A DNA stretch of 64,000 nt from Zoogloea oleivorans (GTDB lineage Bacteria; Pseudomonadota; Gammaproteobacteria; Burkholderiales; Rhodocyclaceae). The translations under genes were made by a program, and so were the position numbers. Positions 49,013 through 56,906 of the stretch are shown here, in pieces. The stretch is taken from contig JAOAUC010000019.1 in assembly GCA_030157785.1 (NCBI GenBank), forward strand, positions 1-64,000, given 5' to 3'. Every line of letters begins with the position of its first letter. Positions within the stretch are counted from its first letter, which is position 1. The notes beneath the pieces were generated by a model. The model was not told where the DNA came from, did not search any database, and worked only from the letters and a program-made list of their open reading frames with translations.

Positions 49013-50769
49013 ATGGCCTCCCGGACGTAAGGAACCGGGGCTGTGCCCTGGCGTGCCACCTGCAGGGGCTTGAGCGGTGCATCGGCGGCAACCCCGAGGG
49101 TACGCAACGCACCACCCATCACCTGCGCGAACACCGGCCCGGCCACGTCACCACCGTAATGCTTGCCGTTGGTCGGCTCATCGATCATCACCGCAACAAT
49201 CAGGCGCGGATCGGAAATCGGCGCGATGCCGACAAATGACGCCACATACTTGAGGGCGTAACGCCCGCCAACCAGTTTCATTGCGGTACCCGTCTTGCCG
49301 CCCACGCGGTAGCCCGGAATATTGGCCTGCGGCGCGGTTCCGCCAGGCTGCACGACCATCTCGAGCATCTGCCGGACTTCCCGCGCGGTCTGCGGTGAAA
49401 ACACGCGGGTGCCGTGCAGTGGCGGTGCGTCCATGCGGGACAGGGACAAGGGCACCAGATCACCGTCTCGGGCGAAGACCTGATAAGCATTGGCCATCTG
49501 CATGAGGCTGACGGAAATGCCGTGGCCGTAAGACATGGTGGCCTGCTCGATCGGACGCCAGCTCTTGGCCGGACGCAGACGGCCGCCTGCCTCGCCGGGG
49601 AATCCGAGCTTGAGCGGGGAACCGAAACCCAGGTCGTCGAACATCTTCCACATCACCTCCGGCGGGAAGCTCAGGGCCATCTTGGCGGCACCGATATTGG
49701 AAGACTTCTGGATGACCTGAGCCACCGACAGGGCGCCATGGGGATGGGCGTCGGAGATGGTGGCAGAGCCGATGGTCATTCGGCCCGGGGCGCAATTGAC
49801 GATGGTATTGGCGGTAAATTTGCCATGATCCAGGGCCATCGCGGCGGTAAAGGGCTTCATCGTCGAGCCCGGCTCATAGGTGTCAGTCAGCGCCCGGTTA
49901 CGGAGCTGGTCACCAGTAAGCTTGACCCGGTTGTTCGGATTGAAGGTCGGCGCATTGGCCAGAGCGAGAACCTCACCGGTCTTCGCGTCGAGAACCACCA
50001 CACCACCGGCCTTGGCCTTGTGCTCGGTCATCGCCTGCTTCAGCGCTGCATGGGCGAGAAACTGGATCTTGTTGTCGATGGACAGGGCCACTTCACGGCC
50101 ATCCTGCGGCGGGCGGATCGACTGCACGTCCTCGACTACGTTGCCACGCCGGTCCTTCACGACCCGGCGGGAACCCGGCTTGCCGGCCAAAGCCGATTCG
50201 AAGGCCAGTTCGATGCCCTCCTGCCCCTTGTCGTCCACGCCAGTAAAGCCCAGCACGTGGGCCATCACGTCACCACCAGGGTAAAAGCGGCGATATTCCT
50301 TCTGGTCGTGAATGCCAGGCAGCTTGAGGGCCGCAATACGGTCCGCCAACTCGGGCGACACCTGACGCTTGAGATAGACGAAATCCTTGTCGGAGCCGAG
50401 CTTCTGATTGACCTCAGCGACATCCATCTCCAGCAGGCCGGCAAGCTGACGGGTCTGGGTCGGATTGAGGCGGGCATCCTCGGGGATCGCCCACAGCGAC
50501 TTGACCGGCGACGAGACAGCCAGCACATCGCCCTGCCGGTCGGTGATCTTGCCACGGGTGGCCGGCACATCCAGCACGCGGGCATAGCGGGATTCGCCCT
50601 TGGCCTGCAGGAACTGATCGTTCACGCCCTGCAGGTAGAACGCCCGGCCGACCAGCGCAAGGGAGCCGCCAAGCAGGCACAGCAGCACGAAGCGCGGCCG
50701 CCAGGCCGGCAACTCCGAACGCAGCAGGGGATTGAGATTGAAGGTGACGCCCTTCTTGGCCTTCTTCAT
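49009..50769 (-). CDS. ftsI: Septal transpeptidase FtsI (PBP3)
   Basis: FtsI is the divisome-specific class B penicillin-binding protein. From the ATG at 50769 (MKKAKKGVTFNLNPLLRS) it has 586 aa. A cytoplasmic basic head is followed by one transmembrane helix (RFVLLCLLGGSLALVGRAFYL). Then come the pedestal domain (ARVLDVPATRGKITDRQGDVL) and the transpeptidase with EPGSTMKPF (SxxK), KSSN (SxN) and GGKTGTA (KTG). The longer track start at 50895 lies within ftsL. The start codon overlaps the ftsL stop. Confidence 0.97.
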   Translation of the reverse strand: MKKAKKGVTFNLNPLLRSELPAWRPRFVLLCLLGGSLALVGRAFYLQGVNDQFLQAKGESRYARVLDVPATRGKITDRQGDVLAVSSPVKSLWAIPEDARLNPTQTRQLAGLLEMDVAEVNQKLGSDKDFVYLKRQVSPELADRIAALKLPGIHDQKEYRRFYPGGDVMAHVLGFTGVDDKGQEGIELAFESALAGKPGSRRVVKDRRGNVVEDVQSIRPPQDGREVALSIDNKIQFLAHAALKQAMTEHKAKAGGVVVLDAKTGEVLALANAPTFNPNNRVKLTGDQLRNRALTDTYEPGSTMKPFTAAMALDHGKFTANTIVNCAPGRMTIGSATISDAHPHGALSVAQVIQKSSNIGAAKMALSFPPEVMWKMFDDLGFGSPLKLGFPGEAGGRLRPAKSWRPIEQATMSYGHGISVSLMQMANAYQVFARDGDLVPLSLSRMDAPPLHGTRVFSPQTAREVRQMLEMVVQPGGTAPQANIPGYRVGGKTGTAMKLVGGRYALKYVASFVGIAPISDPRLIVAVMIDEPTNGKHYGGDVAGPVFAQVMGGALRTLGVAADAPLKPLQVARQGTAPVPYVREAM

Positions 50770-51032
50770 GGCCGCTCCTCGATGGCGATGATCTGCCCTG
50801 ACTGAGGTGGGCGCATCGCGAGTTTCTCGCGAGCGAGTTTTTCGATACGGGCGTGGGCAGCCCAGGTGCTTTGCTCCAGCTGGAGCTGACCCCACTCGAC
50901 TTCCAGTTGCAGGGAACGCTGTTGTTCCCGCTCGACGGCAGCATAAAGCTTGCGCGCCTGATGCTGCGAGGCAACGACGCCAAGGCTGCTCACTACCACC
51001 AGCAGCAACAGGAATCCGGTCAGACGGGCCAT
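50766..51032 (-). CDS. ftsL: Cell division protein FtsL
   Basis: FtsL is a small bitopic divisome protein that pairs with FtsB through a coiled coil. The 88 aa have one transmembrane helix at about 4-21 (LTGFLLLLVVVSSLGVVAS), then a coiled-coil segment (LYAAVEREQQRSLQLEVEWGQLQLEQ) and the conserved IEKLAREKLAMRPP motif. It sits between rsmH and ftsI as in other dcw clusters. Confidence 0.95.
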   Translation of the reverse strand: MARLTGFLLLLVVVSSLGVVASQHQARKLYAAVEREQQRSLQLEVEWGQLQLEQSTWAAHARIEKLAREKLAMRPPQSGQIIAIEERP

Positions 51033-51036
51033 GGCC

Positions 51037-51969
51037 TCAGTCCTCTTCCTGCTTTTCGGCGATCCGCATTACCGCGCTGCGCGACCGCGGATTGGCTGAC
51101 ACCTCTGCATCGGACGGGCGCACGGGTTTACCGATCAGCGCCAGCTTCGGCCTCGGCATGTCGGCCGCACGCACCGGCAAACGGGCTGGCAACTGCGGCG
51201 GCCGCGACTCGTCACGCATGAAGCGTTTGACGATGCGGTCTTCGAGCGAATGAAAGCTGATCACGACGAGGCGGCCTCCCGGCGCCAGTGCTGCCACAAC
51301 CTGGGGCAGGACTAGCGACAGTTCTTCAAGCTCTTGATTGACGCAAATCCGTAGAGCCTGGAAGGTGCGCGTCGCAGGGTGCTGGCCCGGCTCGCGCTTC
51401 CAGACCGTCTCTTCCACGATCGCGGCAAGCTGTCCAGTGGTCGCAACAGCCCCCCCTGTCCGAGCAGCAATAACCGCCTTTGCAATCTCATAAGCAAACC
51501 GTTCTTCACCGTATTCCCTCAGCACGCGCGTTATGTCGGCGACCGGCGCTTCTGCCAGCCACTCTGCCGCGGTAATCCCGCGGGTCGTATCCATTCGCAT
51601 ATCCAGCGGCGCATCGAACCGAAAGCTCATGCCCCGCTCTGCTTCATCCAGTTGGGGAGACGAAACCCCCAGATCCAGCAGGACGCCGTCCACCTGCGTT
51701 ACACCCCGCTCTGCCAACGCCTCGGCAAAGTCCGAGAACGGCGCATGCACCAGTTCAAACCGAGGGTCACCAATAGCCTGACCGGCAGCCACTGCCACCG
51801 GATCCCGATCAAAAGCGATCAAGCGCCCCTGCGGCCCCAGCTGTGCCAGCACCAGGCGGCTGTGACCACCACGCCCGAAGGTGCCGTCCACATAGATACC
51901 GTCCGGCTTGATGGCCAGACCTTCCACCGCTTCTTGCAGCAGAACCGTGATGTGCGGCGTCGCGCTCAC
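51037..51969 (-). CDS. rsmH: 16S rRNA (cytosine-1402-N4)-methyltransferase
   Basis: RsmH (MraW) methylates N4 of C1402 in the ribosomal P site. The 310 aa begin with the family hallmark [32 protein letters not shown], an S-adenosylmethionine site, and include [23 protein letters not shown] and [16 protein letters not shown]. It starts at GTG 51969, overlapping the mraZ stop. Confidence 0.97.
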   Translation of the reverse strand: MSATPHITVLLQEAVEGLAIKPDGIYVDGTFGRGGHSRLVLAQLGPQGRLIAFDRDPVAVAAGQAIGDPRFELVHAPFSDFAEALAERGVTQVDGVLLDLGVSSPQLDEAERGMSFRFDAPLDMRMDTTRGITAAEWLAEAPVADITRVLREYGEERFAYEIAKAVIAARTGGAVATTGQLAAIVEETVWKREPGQHPATRTFQALRICVNQELEELSLVLPQVVAALAPGGRLVVISFHSLEDRIVKRFMRDESRPPQLPARLPVRAADMPRPKLALIGKPVRPSDAEVSANPRSRSAVMRIAEKQEED

Positions 51970-52412
51970 AGCGGCAGGTTTTCCCAGCCGGCGGGCATGA
52001 GTTGGTCGCCGAGGGCGAAGATCGCCTCCTGCTGCTTCTGCCAGCCGGCGTCCGACCAGAGTTCGAAGTGATCACCCTGTCCCACCAAATGCACCTGCTT
52101 TTCAAGTTGGGCGAAGTTGCGCAGCTCGGGCGCGATCAGCACGCGGCCGGCCGAATCCACCTCTTCATCGCGGGCAAAACCCACCAGAAGACGTTTCAGC
52201 AATGCGGAATGCTGCTCAAGACTCGATCCGGCAAGCACTTTGCTGCGAATCGGTTCCCAGGCGGGAGCGGGATAAATCAGAAGACAGCGGTGGGGATGAG
52301 CCGTGAGGATCAACTGGTTCTCGGCGAGTTTTGTCAGCGCGTCCCGATGCCGCGCCGGTATCGCCAGGCGACCCTTCGCATCGAGAGTGAGCGCTGCTGC
52401 GCCTTGAAACAT
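51966..52412 (-). CDS. mraZ: Transcriptional regulator MraZ
   Basis: MraZ is the dcw-cluster repressor, a ring-forming AbrB-like DNA-binding protein. From the ATG at 52412 ([26 protein letters not shown]) it is 148 aa and shows the two tandem AbrB-like motifs, [12 protein letters not shown] and [14 protein letters not shown]. The track start at 52454 lies inside the operator. GGGGGAA before the ATG is a strong ribosome binding site. It opens the cluster and faces a perfectly spaced set of MraZ half-sites. Confidence 0.96.
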   Translation of the reverse strand: MFQGAAALTLDAKGRLAIPARHRDALTKLAENQLILTAHPHRCLLIYPAPAWEPIRSKVLAGSSLEQHSALLKRLLVGFARDEEVDSAGRVLIAPELRNFAQLEKQVHLVGQGDHFELWSDAGWQKQQEAIFALGDQLMPAGWENLPL

Positions 52413-52448
52413 GATTCCCCCACTTCTGCACTTGGACAAACGGGAAAA

Positions 52449-52483
52449 ACTCACTTTCTCCCACTTTCATCCACTCCATCCCA
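52449..52483 (-). promoter_or_regulatory. MraZ operator: four TGGGN-type half-sites at 10-bp spacing
   Basis: Reading the minus strand: TGGGA, TGGAT, TGGGA and TGAGT occur with exactly five bases between each (starts at 52483, 52473, 52463 and 52453). MraZ is known to bind TGGGN repeats with 5-bp spacers upstream of its own gene. Two sites are perfect and two differ by one base. The first half-site shares its T with the -10 box of the dcw promoter, so binding would block RNA polymerase. Confidence 0.88.
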
Positions 52484-52511
52484 CTTTAGAGCAAAAGAAA
52501 TACACGGTCAA
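52483..52511 (-). promoter_or_regulatory. Main dcw-cluster promoter
   Basis: On the minus strand TTGACC (52511-52506), a 17-bp spacer and TAAAGT (52488-52483) give a good sigma-70 promoter about 70 bases upstream of mraZ. The -35 lies in a short inverted repeat GGTCA-agc-TGACC. The -10 overlaps the first MraZ half-site. Confidence 0.8.
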
Positions 52512-52759
52512 GCTGACCGGAACGTAAATCTCTTTTGGACACAAGTACTTAGAGCAAGGAGGGGGTATTCCGGGAAATCCGCTTATAAATCAATGCTGAT
52601 AGAAAGCATTGCCAAAGTGCTGGATTAATTGCGGGAGCCTCGCCAGCAGCGAGGGGCAAACATCAGCCTTCAAGGCAGGAGGATGTTAAATCGCGTGTCT
52701 CCTGCCGACAGGCAACTGGAACGGGCCGATCGGTGGAGACGAGTGGAGGAAAACGGGAA

Positions 52760-53147
52760 GGGAAGTTCGCCGATAAGCCGGGTTCTGTCGAGCGAACCGA
52801 TCCGGAGATCGGCCCGCCGGGCAATCATTCCTCTGGTCGACGCGTTGCCACGTCGCTCTAGCAGCCTACCCGGGGACTCCGCGAGCAGCGTCAACGTCCC
52901 CCTATTTGGCCTTGCCCCGGATGGGGTTTGCCGTGCCGTCCGTGTCACCACGTCCGCGGTGGGCTCTTACCCCGCCGTTTCACCCTTGCCTGATCTCCGA
53001 AGAGCCATCGGCGGTTTGCTTTCTGTTGCACTTTCCGTCGCTTTGACCCGAAGGCTATGGCGCCCGGCCGTTAGCCGGCATCCTGCTCTATGGGGCCCGG
53101 ACTTTCCTCGATGTGCGAACACACCGCGATTGCCTAGCGAACTTCCC
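52760..53147 (-). ncRNA. rnpB: RNase P RNA (type A)
   Basis: This is the catalytic RNA that removes 5' leaders from pre-tRNAs. The ends pair as P1 (GGGAAGTTCGC with GCGAACTTCCC). The conserved cores are present: GAGGAAAGTCCGGGC near the 5' end, the AACAGAAAGCAAACCG-like region, GGTAAGAGCCCACCG, and the 3' signature AGAACCCGGCTTATCGGC. The length of 388 nt is normal. A TATACT -10 box lies at 53160-53155, seven to eight bases before the 5' end. Small ORFs across it are artefacts. Confidence 0.96.
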
Positions 53148-53154
53148 GGCGCGC

Positions 53155-53160
53155 AGTATA
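53155..53160 (-). promoter_or_regulatory. -10 box of rnpB
   Basis: A TATACT hexamer on the minus strand lies eight bases upstream of the rnpB P1 5' end. A good -35 was not seen at 16-18 bp. Confidence 0.6.
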
Positions 53161-53187
53161 GCCGCTATGACCGCGACGCGCCGGGAA

Positions 53188-53616
53188 TCACTCCGACTCC
53201 CGCAAATCGGCAGCCTTGGCGATGACTTCCTCGATAACGCAATCCAGGCGCGAATAGAAACCGGGACTCTTCGAGTTACCCCACGCCGTGATCGAATCCC
53301 CCACCGCAACACCCACATCCAGCTTGCCGCAGCCCTCGTTGCCGGCCAGCCCCGGCAAGCGTCCAGCCACCTTGCGACCGAGATGCCCACCGTTGGCAAA
53401 GACCACCACCACGTCATCCGTCTGCCTATCCACGCCGAGGCTGCGGATACCGATAGCCCGCAACGCGGGGCCATGACGCACCTCCACCTGCTCGGCGATG
53501 GCCGGATCGGTCATCGCCCGACGATCAGGCATCCCGCCCTGCTGGAAATAAAGAACGACACCCACGGCAAGGAGCGTCAGGACACAGAGAGCAATGACAA
53601 GCTTGCGGACATCCAT
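53188..53616 (-). CDS. Small membrane-anchored exported protein of unknown function
   Basis: From the ATG at 53616 (MDVRKLVIALCVLTLLAVGVVLYF) it has 142 aa. A single N-terminal membrane helix or uncleaved signal is followed by a soluble periplasmic domain. That domain has a VDRQTDDVVVVFANGGHLG segment and two Cys (NEGCGKLD and LDCVIEE) that could form a disulfide. I do not recognise the family. It lies just upstream of rnpB and is divergent from the WYYC-repeat gene. Confidence 0.65.
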   Translation of the reverse strand: MDVRKLVIALCVLTLLAVGVVLYFQQGGMPDRRAMTDPAIAEQVEVRHGPALRAIGIRSLGVDRQTDDVVVVFANGGHLGRKVAGRLPGLAGNEGCGKLDVGVAVGDSITAWGNSKSPGFYSRLDCVIEEVIAKAADLRESE

Positions 53617-53694
53617 GGCGAACAACGGAAGTTAATTCGCCATTTTCGCGCTTCTCGGCTCCATTTCAGCAAAATAAAACACCCGCCACCAAAG

Positions 53695-53740
53695 CGTAAG
53701 CAAATATTGCCAACAACCCATCTTGTCGTATTTGCTTACG
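53695..53740. repeat. Perfect 12-bp inverted repeat in a divergent intergenic region
   Basis: CGTAAGCAAATA (53695-53706) and TATTTGCTTACG (53729-53740) are exact reverse complements separated by 22 bases. They lie between divergent genes at 53616 (minus) and 53818 (plus). The arm centres are 34 bp apart, about three helical turns, so the arms could be a pair of operator half-sites. A hairpin with a long loop is the alternative. Confidence 0.75.
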
Positions 53741-53817
53741 TGTGTAGCCGCAGCCAACACATATTGGCGCCATTGGGGTGCTGCAATGAAGAAACCAAAG
53801 ACAGGAGTCCTGCCGCG

Positions 53818-54390
53818 ATGAAAACCCGACTCGTCAGCCATGCCCTGCTCGCCGTCCTTGCCGCGGCCAGCGCCCTTGCCACCCAGCCCGCACAGGCCGA
53901 CGGCCCCCGAGGCCGCGGGGGTCCGGGAGGCCATTGGGGGCCGCGCATGCACAACCCTGGCCCGAGCTACTCACATCATGGCTATCACGATGGTCGATGG
54001 GGCCTGTGGTGGCTGGCCGGCGCGACCTGGATGTTCTACCCGCAGGCGGTTTATCCCTACCCGCCGGTAGTGGTTCAACCGGCCCCGGTCGAACCGGTCA
54101 TCATCCAGCCCGCGCCGCAGGCCCCCGTCCAGAACTGGTACTACTGTGACAGTGCGAAGGCCTACTACCCCTATGTGCAGACCTGCACAGAAGGCTGGCG
54201 CGCGGTCCCGGCCTCGCCCCCCGCCAGCGGCCAGAACCCCGCCCCGGCCACCCCACAGAACAACTGGTACTACTGCGACAGCGCCAAGGCCTATTACCCC
54301 TACGTCCAAAGTTGCGCGGAAGGCTGGCGTGCAACACCCGCCAACCCGCCCGGCGGCACACCGAACGCTGAGGGAGGACGACAGCCATGA
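53818..54390 (+). CDS. Exported WYYC-repeat protein
   Basis: From the ATG at 53818 (AGGAGT upstream) it has 190 aa. There is a cleavable signal (LLAVLAAASALATQPAQA), a Gly/His-rich segment, a hydrophobic patch (WWLAGATWMFYPQAVYPYPPVVV), and a Pro-rich spacer. Two near-identical copies of NWYYCDSAKAYYPYVQ...C..GWR follow (about residues 107-131 and 151-175). This motif is widespread in exported or envelope proteins of proteobacteria, often beside glycine-zipper lipoproteins as here. Its function is not known. The next gene overlaps by four bases. Confidence 0.85.
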   Translation: MKTRLVSHALLAVLAAASALATQPAQADGPRGRGGPGGHWGPRMHNPGPSYSHHGYHDGRWGLWWLAGATWMFYPQAVYPYPPVVVQPAPVEPVIIQPAPQAPVQNWYYCDSAKAYYPYVQTCTEGWRAVPASPPASGQNPAPATPQNNWYYCDSAKAYYPYVQSCAEGWRATPANPPGGTPNAEGGRQP

Positions 54391-54881
54391 AAACCCGCTA
54401 CCTGTTGATTCCCCTTGCCTTGCTGGCCGGCTGCGCCAGCCTGCCCAGCGGCCCGCGAGTGGCCGTCATGCCGGCGCCTGGAAAGCCATTCGAAGTCTTC
54501 GTGGCCGAAGATCACCAGTGCCGCAGCTTTGCTGAACAATCCATCGGTATGGCCCCGCAAGACCTGGCCACCCGGAACGTCGTCGGCAACGCCGCCGTCG
54601 GCACCGCAATTGGCGCGGCAGTCGGCGCGCTGGGCGGAGGACATAACGGCGCCGCGACCGGCGCAGCCGTCGGCATGGTTGCCGGCACCGCCAGCGGTGC
54701 GTCCCAGGCCGGCTATGCGGGCGCCGAAGCCCAGCGCCGCTACGACATTGCCTACCAGCAATGCATGTACGCCAAGGGCAACCAGCTTCCCAGCTACCCT
54801 TACGGTTATCGCCAGCCGGCCCCGGCCACCAGCGCGCCCTACTACGCTCCACCGCCCCCGCCGCCACCTCCCCCGCGCTAG
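54387..54881 (+). CDS. Glycine-zipper lipoprotein
   Basis: The 164-aa protein starts with a lipoprotein signal (LLIPLALLAGCASLP). A conserved DHQCRSFAEQSIG segment is followed by a glycine-zipper (NAAVGTAIGAAVGALGGG... GAATGAAVGMVAGTASG), then QRRYDIAYQQCMYAKGN and a Tyr/Pro-rich tail ending in nine prolines. The two Cys in QC contexts may pair. It overlaps the WYYC-repeat gene at ATGA, so the two are likely co-translated and may act together at the outer membrane (inference). Confidence 0.88.
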   Translation: MKTRYLLIPLALLAGCASLPSGPRVAVMPAPGKPFEVFVAEDHQCRSFAEQSIGMAPQDLATRNVVGNAAVGTAIGAAVGALGGGHNGAATGAAVGMVAGTASGASQAGYAGAEAQRRYDIAYQQCMYAKGNQLPSYPYGYRQPAPATSAPYYAPPPPPPPPPR

Positions 54882-54950
54882 GCCTTCAGACCCGTCGCGA
54901 GTGACTTCCCCTGCGCCCTCCGGCACAATCCGGGCGCAGGAGACCAGCGT

Positions 54951-56114
54951 ATGAAATTCGATGTACTCGTCGTAGGTGCCGGCCTTGCCGGCGCAGCCCT
55001 CGCAGCAGCCCTGCGCAGCAGCAGTCTCAAGGTGGGCATTATCGAAGCCCGCCCCCCGTCGCGCCCTGCCGGATGGGATCCGCGCATCTACGCCATCAGT
55101 CCCACCAACGTGGATTTCCTGGCCGACATCGGCATCTGGCAGCACCTCGACGCCAGCCGCATGGCCCCTGTCTACGACATGGAAATCCATGGTGACGCCG
55201 GCGGCAAACTGGATTTCTCAGCCTACGATTGCGGCCTGCGAGAACTCGCCTGGATCGTCGAATCGAGCCTGATGCAGCAGGAGCTGTGGGAAACGGTCAA
55301 ACGCCAGCACAACATCACGCTGCTCTGCCCCGCCGAACCCACCGCCCTCGTCATCGACGACAGCGCCGCGCGCCTCACCCTCGCCGATGGCCGACGCATC
55401 GAAGCCCGCCTGATCGTCGCCGCCGATGGTCGCGACTCATGGGTCCGCCAGGCGGCCGGCATCGGTGCACGCAACACACCCTACAACGAGAAAGGCGTCG
55501 TCGCCAACTTCCGCTGCGAAAAGCCCCATCGCAACACCGCCTTCCAGTGGTTCCGCAAGGACGGCGTGCTGGCCTATCTGCCGCTGCCGGACGGCCTCAT
55601 GTCGATGGTCTGGTCGGCACCGGACGAACTTGCCGACGAACTGCTCGCCCTGCCCCCTGCCGCCCTGTGCGCCAAGGTCGCCGAAGCCGGCGACTTCCGC
55701 CTCGGCGCGCTTGAGTTGGTCACCCCGGCAGCGGCCTTCCCGCTGCGCCTGATGCGCGTCGAAAGCGTGGTTCAGCCGCGCCTGGCCCTGATCGGCGACG
55801 CAGCACACGCCATTCATCCGCTGTCCGGCCACGGCATCAACCTGGGCTACCAGGACGCCCGCGTGCTGGCCGCCCAACTGGCCACACTACCCGCCTGGCG
55901 CGACCCGGGCGAGTTGTCCATCCTGCGTGCCTACGCCCGTGCCCGGGCCGAGGAAACCGCGCTCCTGCAATACACAACCCACGGCCTCAACCGGCTTTTC
56001 AAGCCCGCCGACCCGCTGCTGTCCGGCCTGCGCAATTTAGGACTGAACCTCACCAACCGCGTGCCGGTCCTACGCAATGCGCTGGTCCGCTATGCCATTG
56101 CGGGCCGCTTCTGA
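54951..56114 (+). CDS. UbiH/COQ6-family FAD monooxygenase
   Basis: The 387-aa flavin hydroxylase has a GxGxxG Rossmann motif (VLVVGAGLAGAALAAAL), the middle DG motif (IVAADGRDSWVRQAAGI) and the C-terminal FAD motif GDAAHAIHPLSGHGINLGYQD. Members hydroxylate the ubiquinone ring in the membrane. Which ring position (UbiF, UbiH, UbiI, UbiL or UbiM type) cannot be told from the sequence alone. It lies 42 bases upstream of the DsbC-like gene, on the same strand. Confidence 0.9.
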   Translation: MKFDVLVVGAGLAGAALAAALRSSSLKVGIIEARPPSRPAGWDPRIYAISPTNVDFLADIGIWQHLDASRMAPVYDMEIHGDAGGKLDFSAYDCGLRELAWIVESSLMQQELWETVKRQHNITLLCPAEPTALVIDDSAARLTLADGRRIEARLIVAADGRDSWVRQAAGIGARNTPYNEKGVVANFRCEKPHRNTAFQWFRKDGVLAYLPLPDGLMSMVWSAPDELADELLALPPAALCAKVAEAGDFRLGALELVTPAAAFPLRLMRVESVVQPRLALIGDAAHAIHPLSGHGINLGYQDARVLAAQLATLPAWRDPGELSILRAYARARAEETALLQYTTHGLNRLFKPADPLLSGLRNLGLNLTNRVPVLRNALVRYAIAGRF

Positions 56115-56156
56115 ACCCTCTCGCTTTTGAATCACCCTGCCCCCTGGAGATACTGG

Positions 56157-56885
56157 ATGAAACTCACCTTCGTGCGCTCGCTGCTTGCCACCCTTCTTTG
56201 TGCAGCGGGCCTCGCCCATGCGGCTGACGAAGCCTCGGTCAAGAAGAACCTGGAGAGCTTCCTCAACGCACCGGCCGTGGACAGCGTCAAGAAGACGCCC
56301 TACGGCGGGCTCTATGAAGTGGTGCTGAAATCCGGCGAGCTGCTGTACACCGACGCCAACGTGAGCTTCATCCTCGACGGCGCACTGATCGACGCCAAGA
56401 CCCGCAAGAACGTCACCCAGGCCCGCATGGCCCAACTGCAGAAGATCGACTTCGCCAGCCTGCCCCTCGATCAGGCGATCAAGCAGGTACGCGGCAACGG
56501 CAAGCGGGTCATCGCGAGCTTCGAAGATCCGAACTGCGGCTACTGCAAGCGCCTCGCCAAGGACCTGCAAGGGCTGAAGGACGCCACCGTTTACACCTTC
56601 CTGTACCCGATCCTCAGCCCGGACTCCACCGAGAAATCAAAGAACATCTGGTGTGCCAAAGATCGCTCCGCGGCCTGGAACGACTGGATGACGGCCGGCA
56701 AGGTACCCGCTGCCGCCGCGGCCGGCTGCGACACCAGCGCCGTCGACAAGAACGTCGCCCTCGGCCAGAAGATCAAGGTGAGCGGCACGCCGACCATCTT
56801 CACTGCCGACGGCAACCGTCTGCCCGGCGCCGTTCCCCTTGCCCAGCTGGAACAGGCCATGACCCAGGCCGCCGGCGGCAAGTAA
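56157..56885 (+). CDS. dsbC: DsbC-family thiol:disulfide isomerase
   Basis: This is a periplasmic disulfide isomerase with an N-terminal dimerisation domain and a C-terminal thioredoxin domain. From the ATG at 56157 (TGGAGA upstream) it is 242 aa. The signal peptide is MKLTFVRSLLATLLCAAGLAHA. The thioredoxin active site is CGYC in FEDPNCGYCKRL (about residue 125). A cis-Pro follows in SGTPTIF, and a second Cys pair (NIWC...AGCDTS) is typical of DsbC. Confidence 0.92.
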   Translation: MKLTFVRSLLATLLCAAGLAHAADEASVKKNLESFLNAPAVDSVKKTPYGGLYEVVLKSGELLYTDANVSFILDGALIDAKTRKNVTQARMAQLQKIDFASLPLDQAIKQVRGNGKRVIASFEDPNCGYCKRLAKDLQGLKDATVYTFLYPILSPDSTEKSKNIWCAKDRSAAWNDWMTAGKVPAAAAAGCDTSAVDKNVALGQKIKVSGTPTIFTADGNRLPGAVPLAQLEQAMTQAAGGK

Positions 56886-56906
56886 GCCACCAGCCGGCCT
56901 GCACGC

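Larger units (their letters stand above)
52413..52759. other. Intergenic region between mraZ and rnpB
   Basis: This 347-base stretch holds the dcw promoter and MraZ operator at its mraZ end. The rest (about 52512-52759) contains the 3' flank of rnpB and short inverted repeats, such as CAGGAG...CTCCTG near 52676-52705. No convincing gene was found; the small ORFs there are not supported. Confidence 0.6.

Noticed and set aside
52629-53225. ORFs of 198 and 93 aa across rnpB
   Set aside because: The region is RNase P RNA with all conserved cores; these frames are chance.
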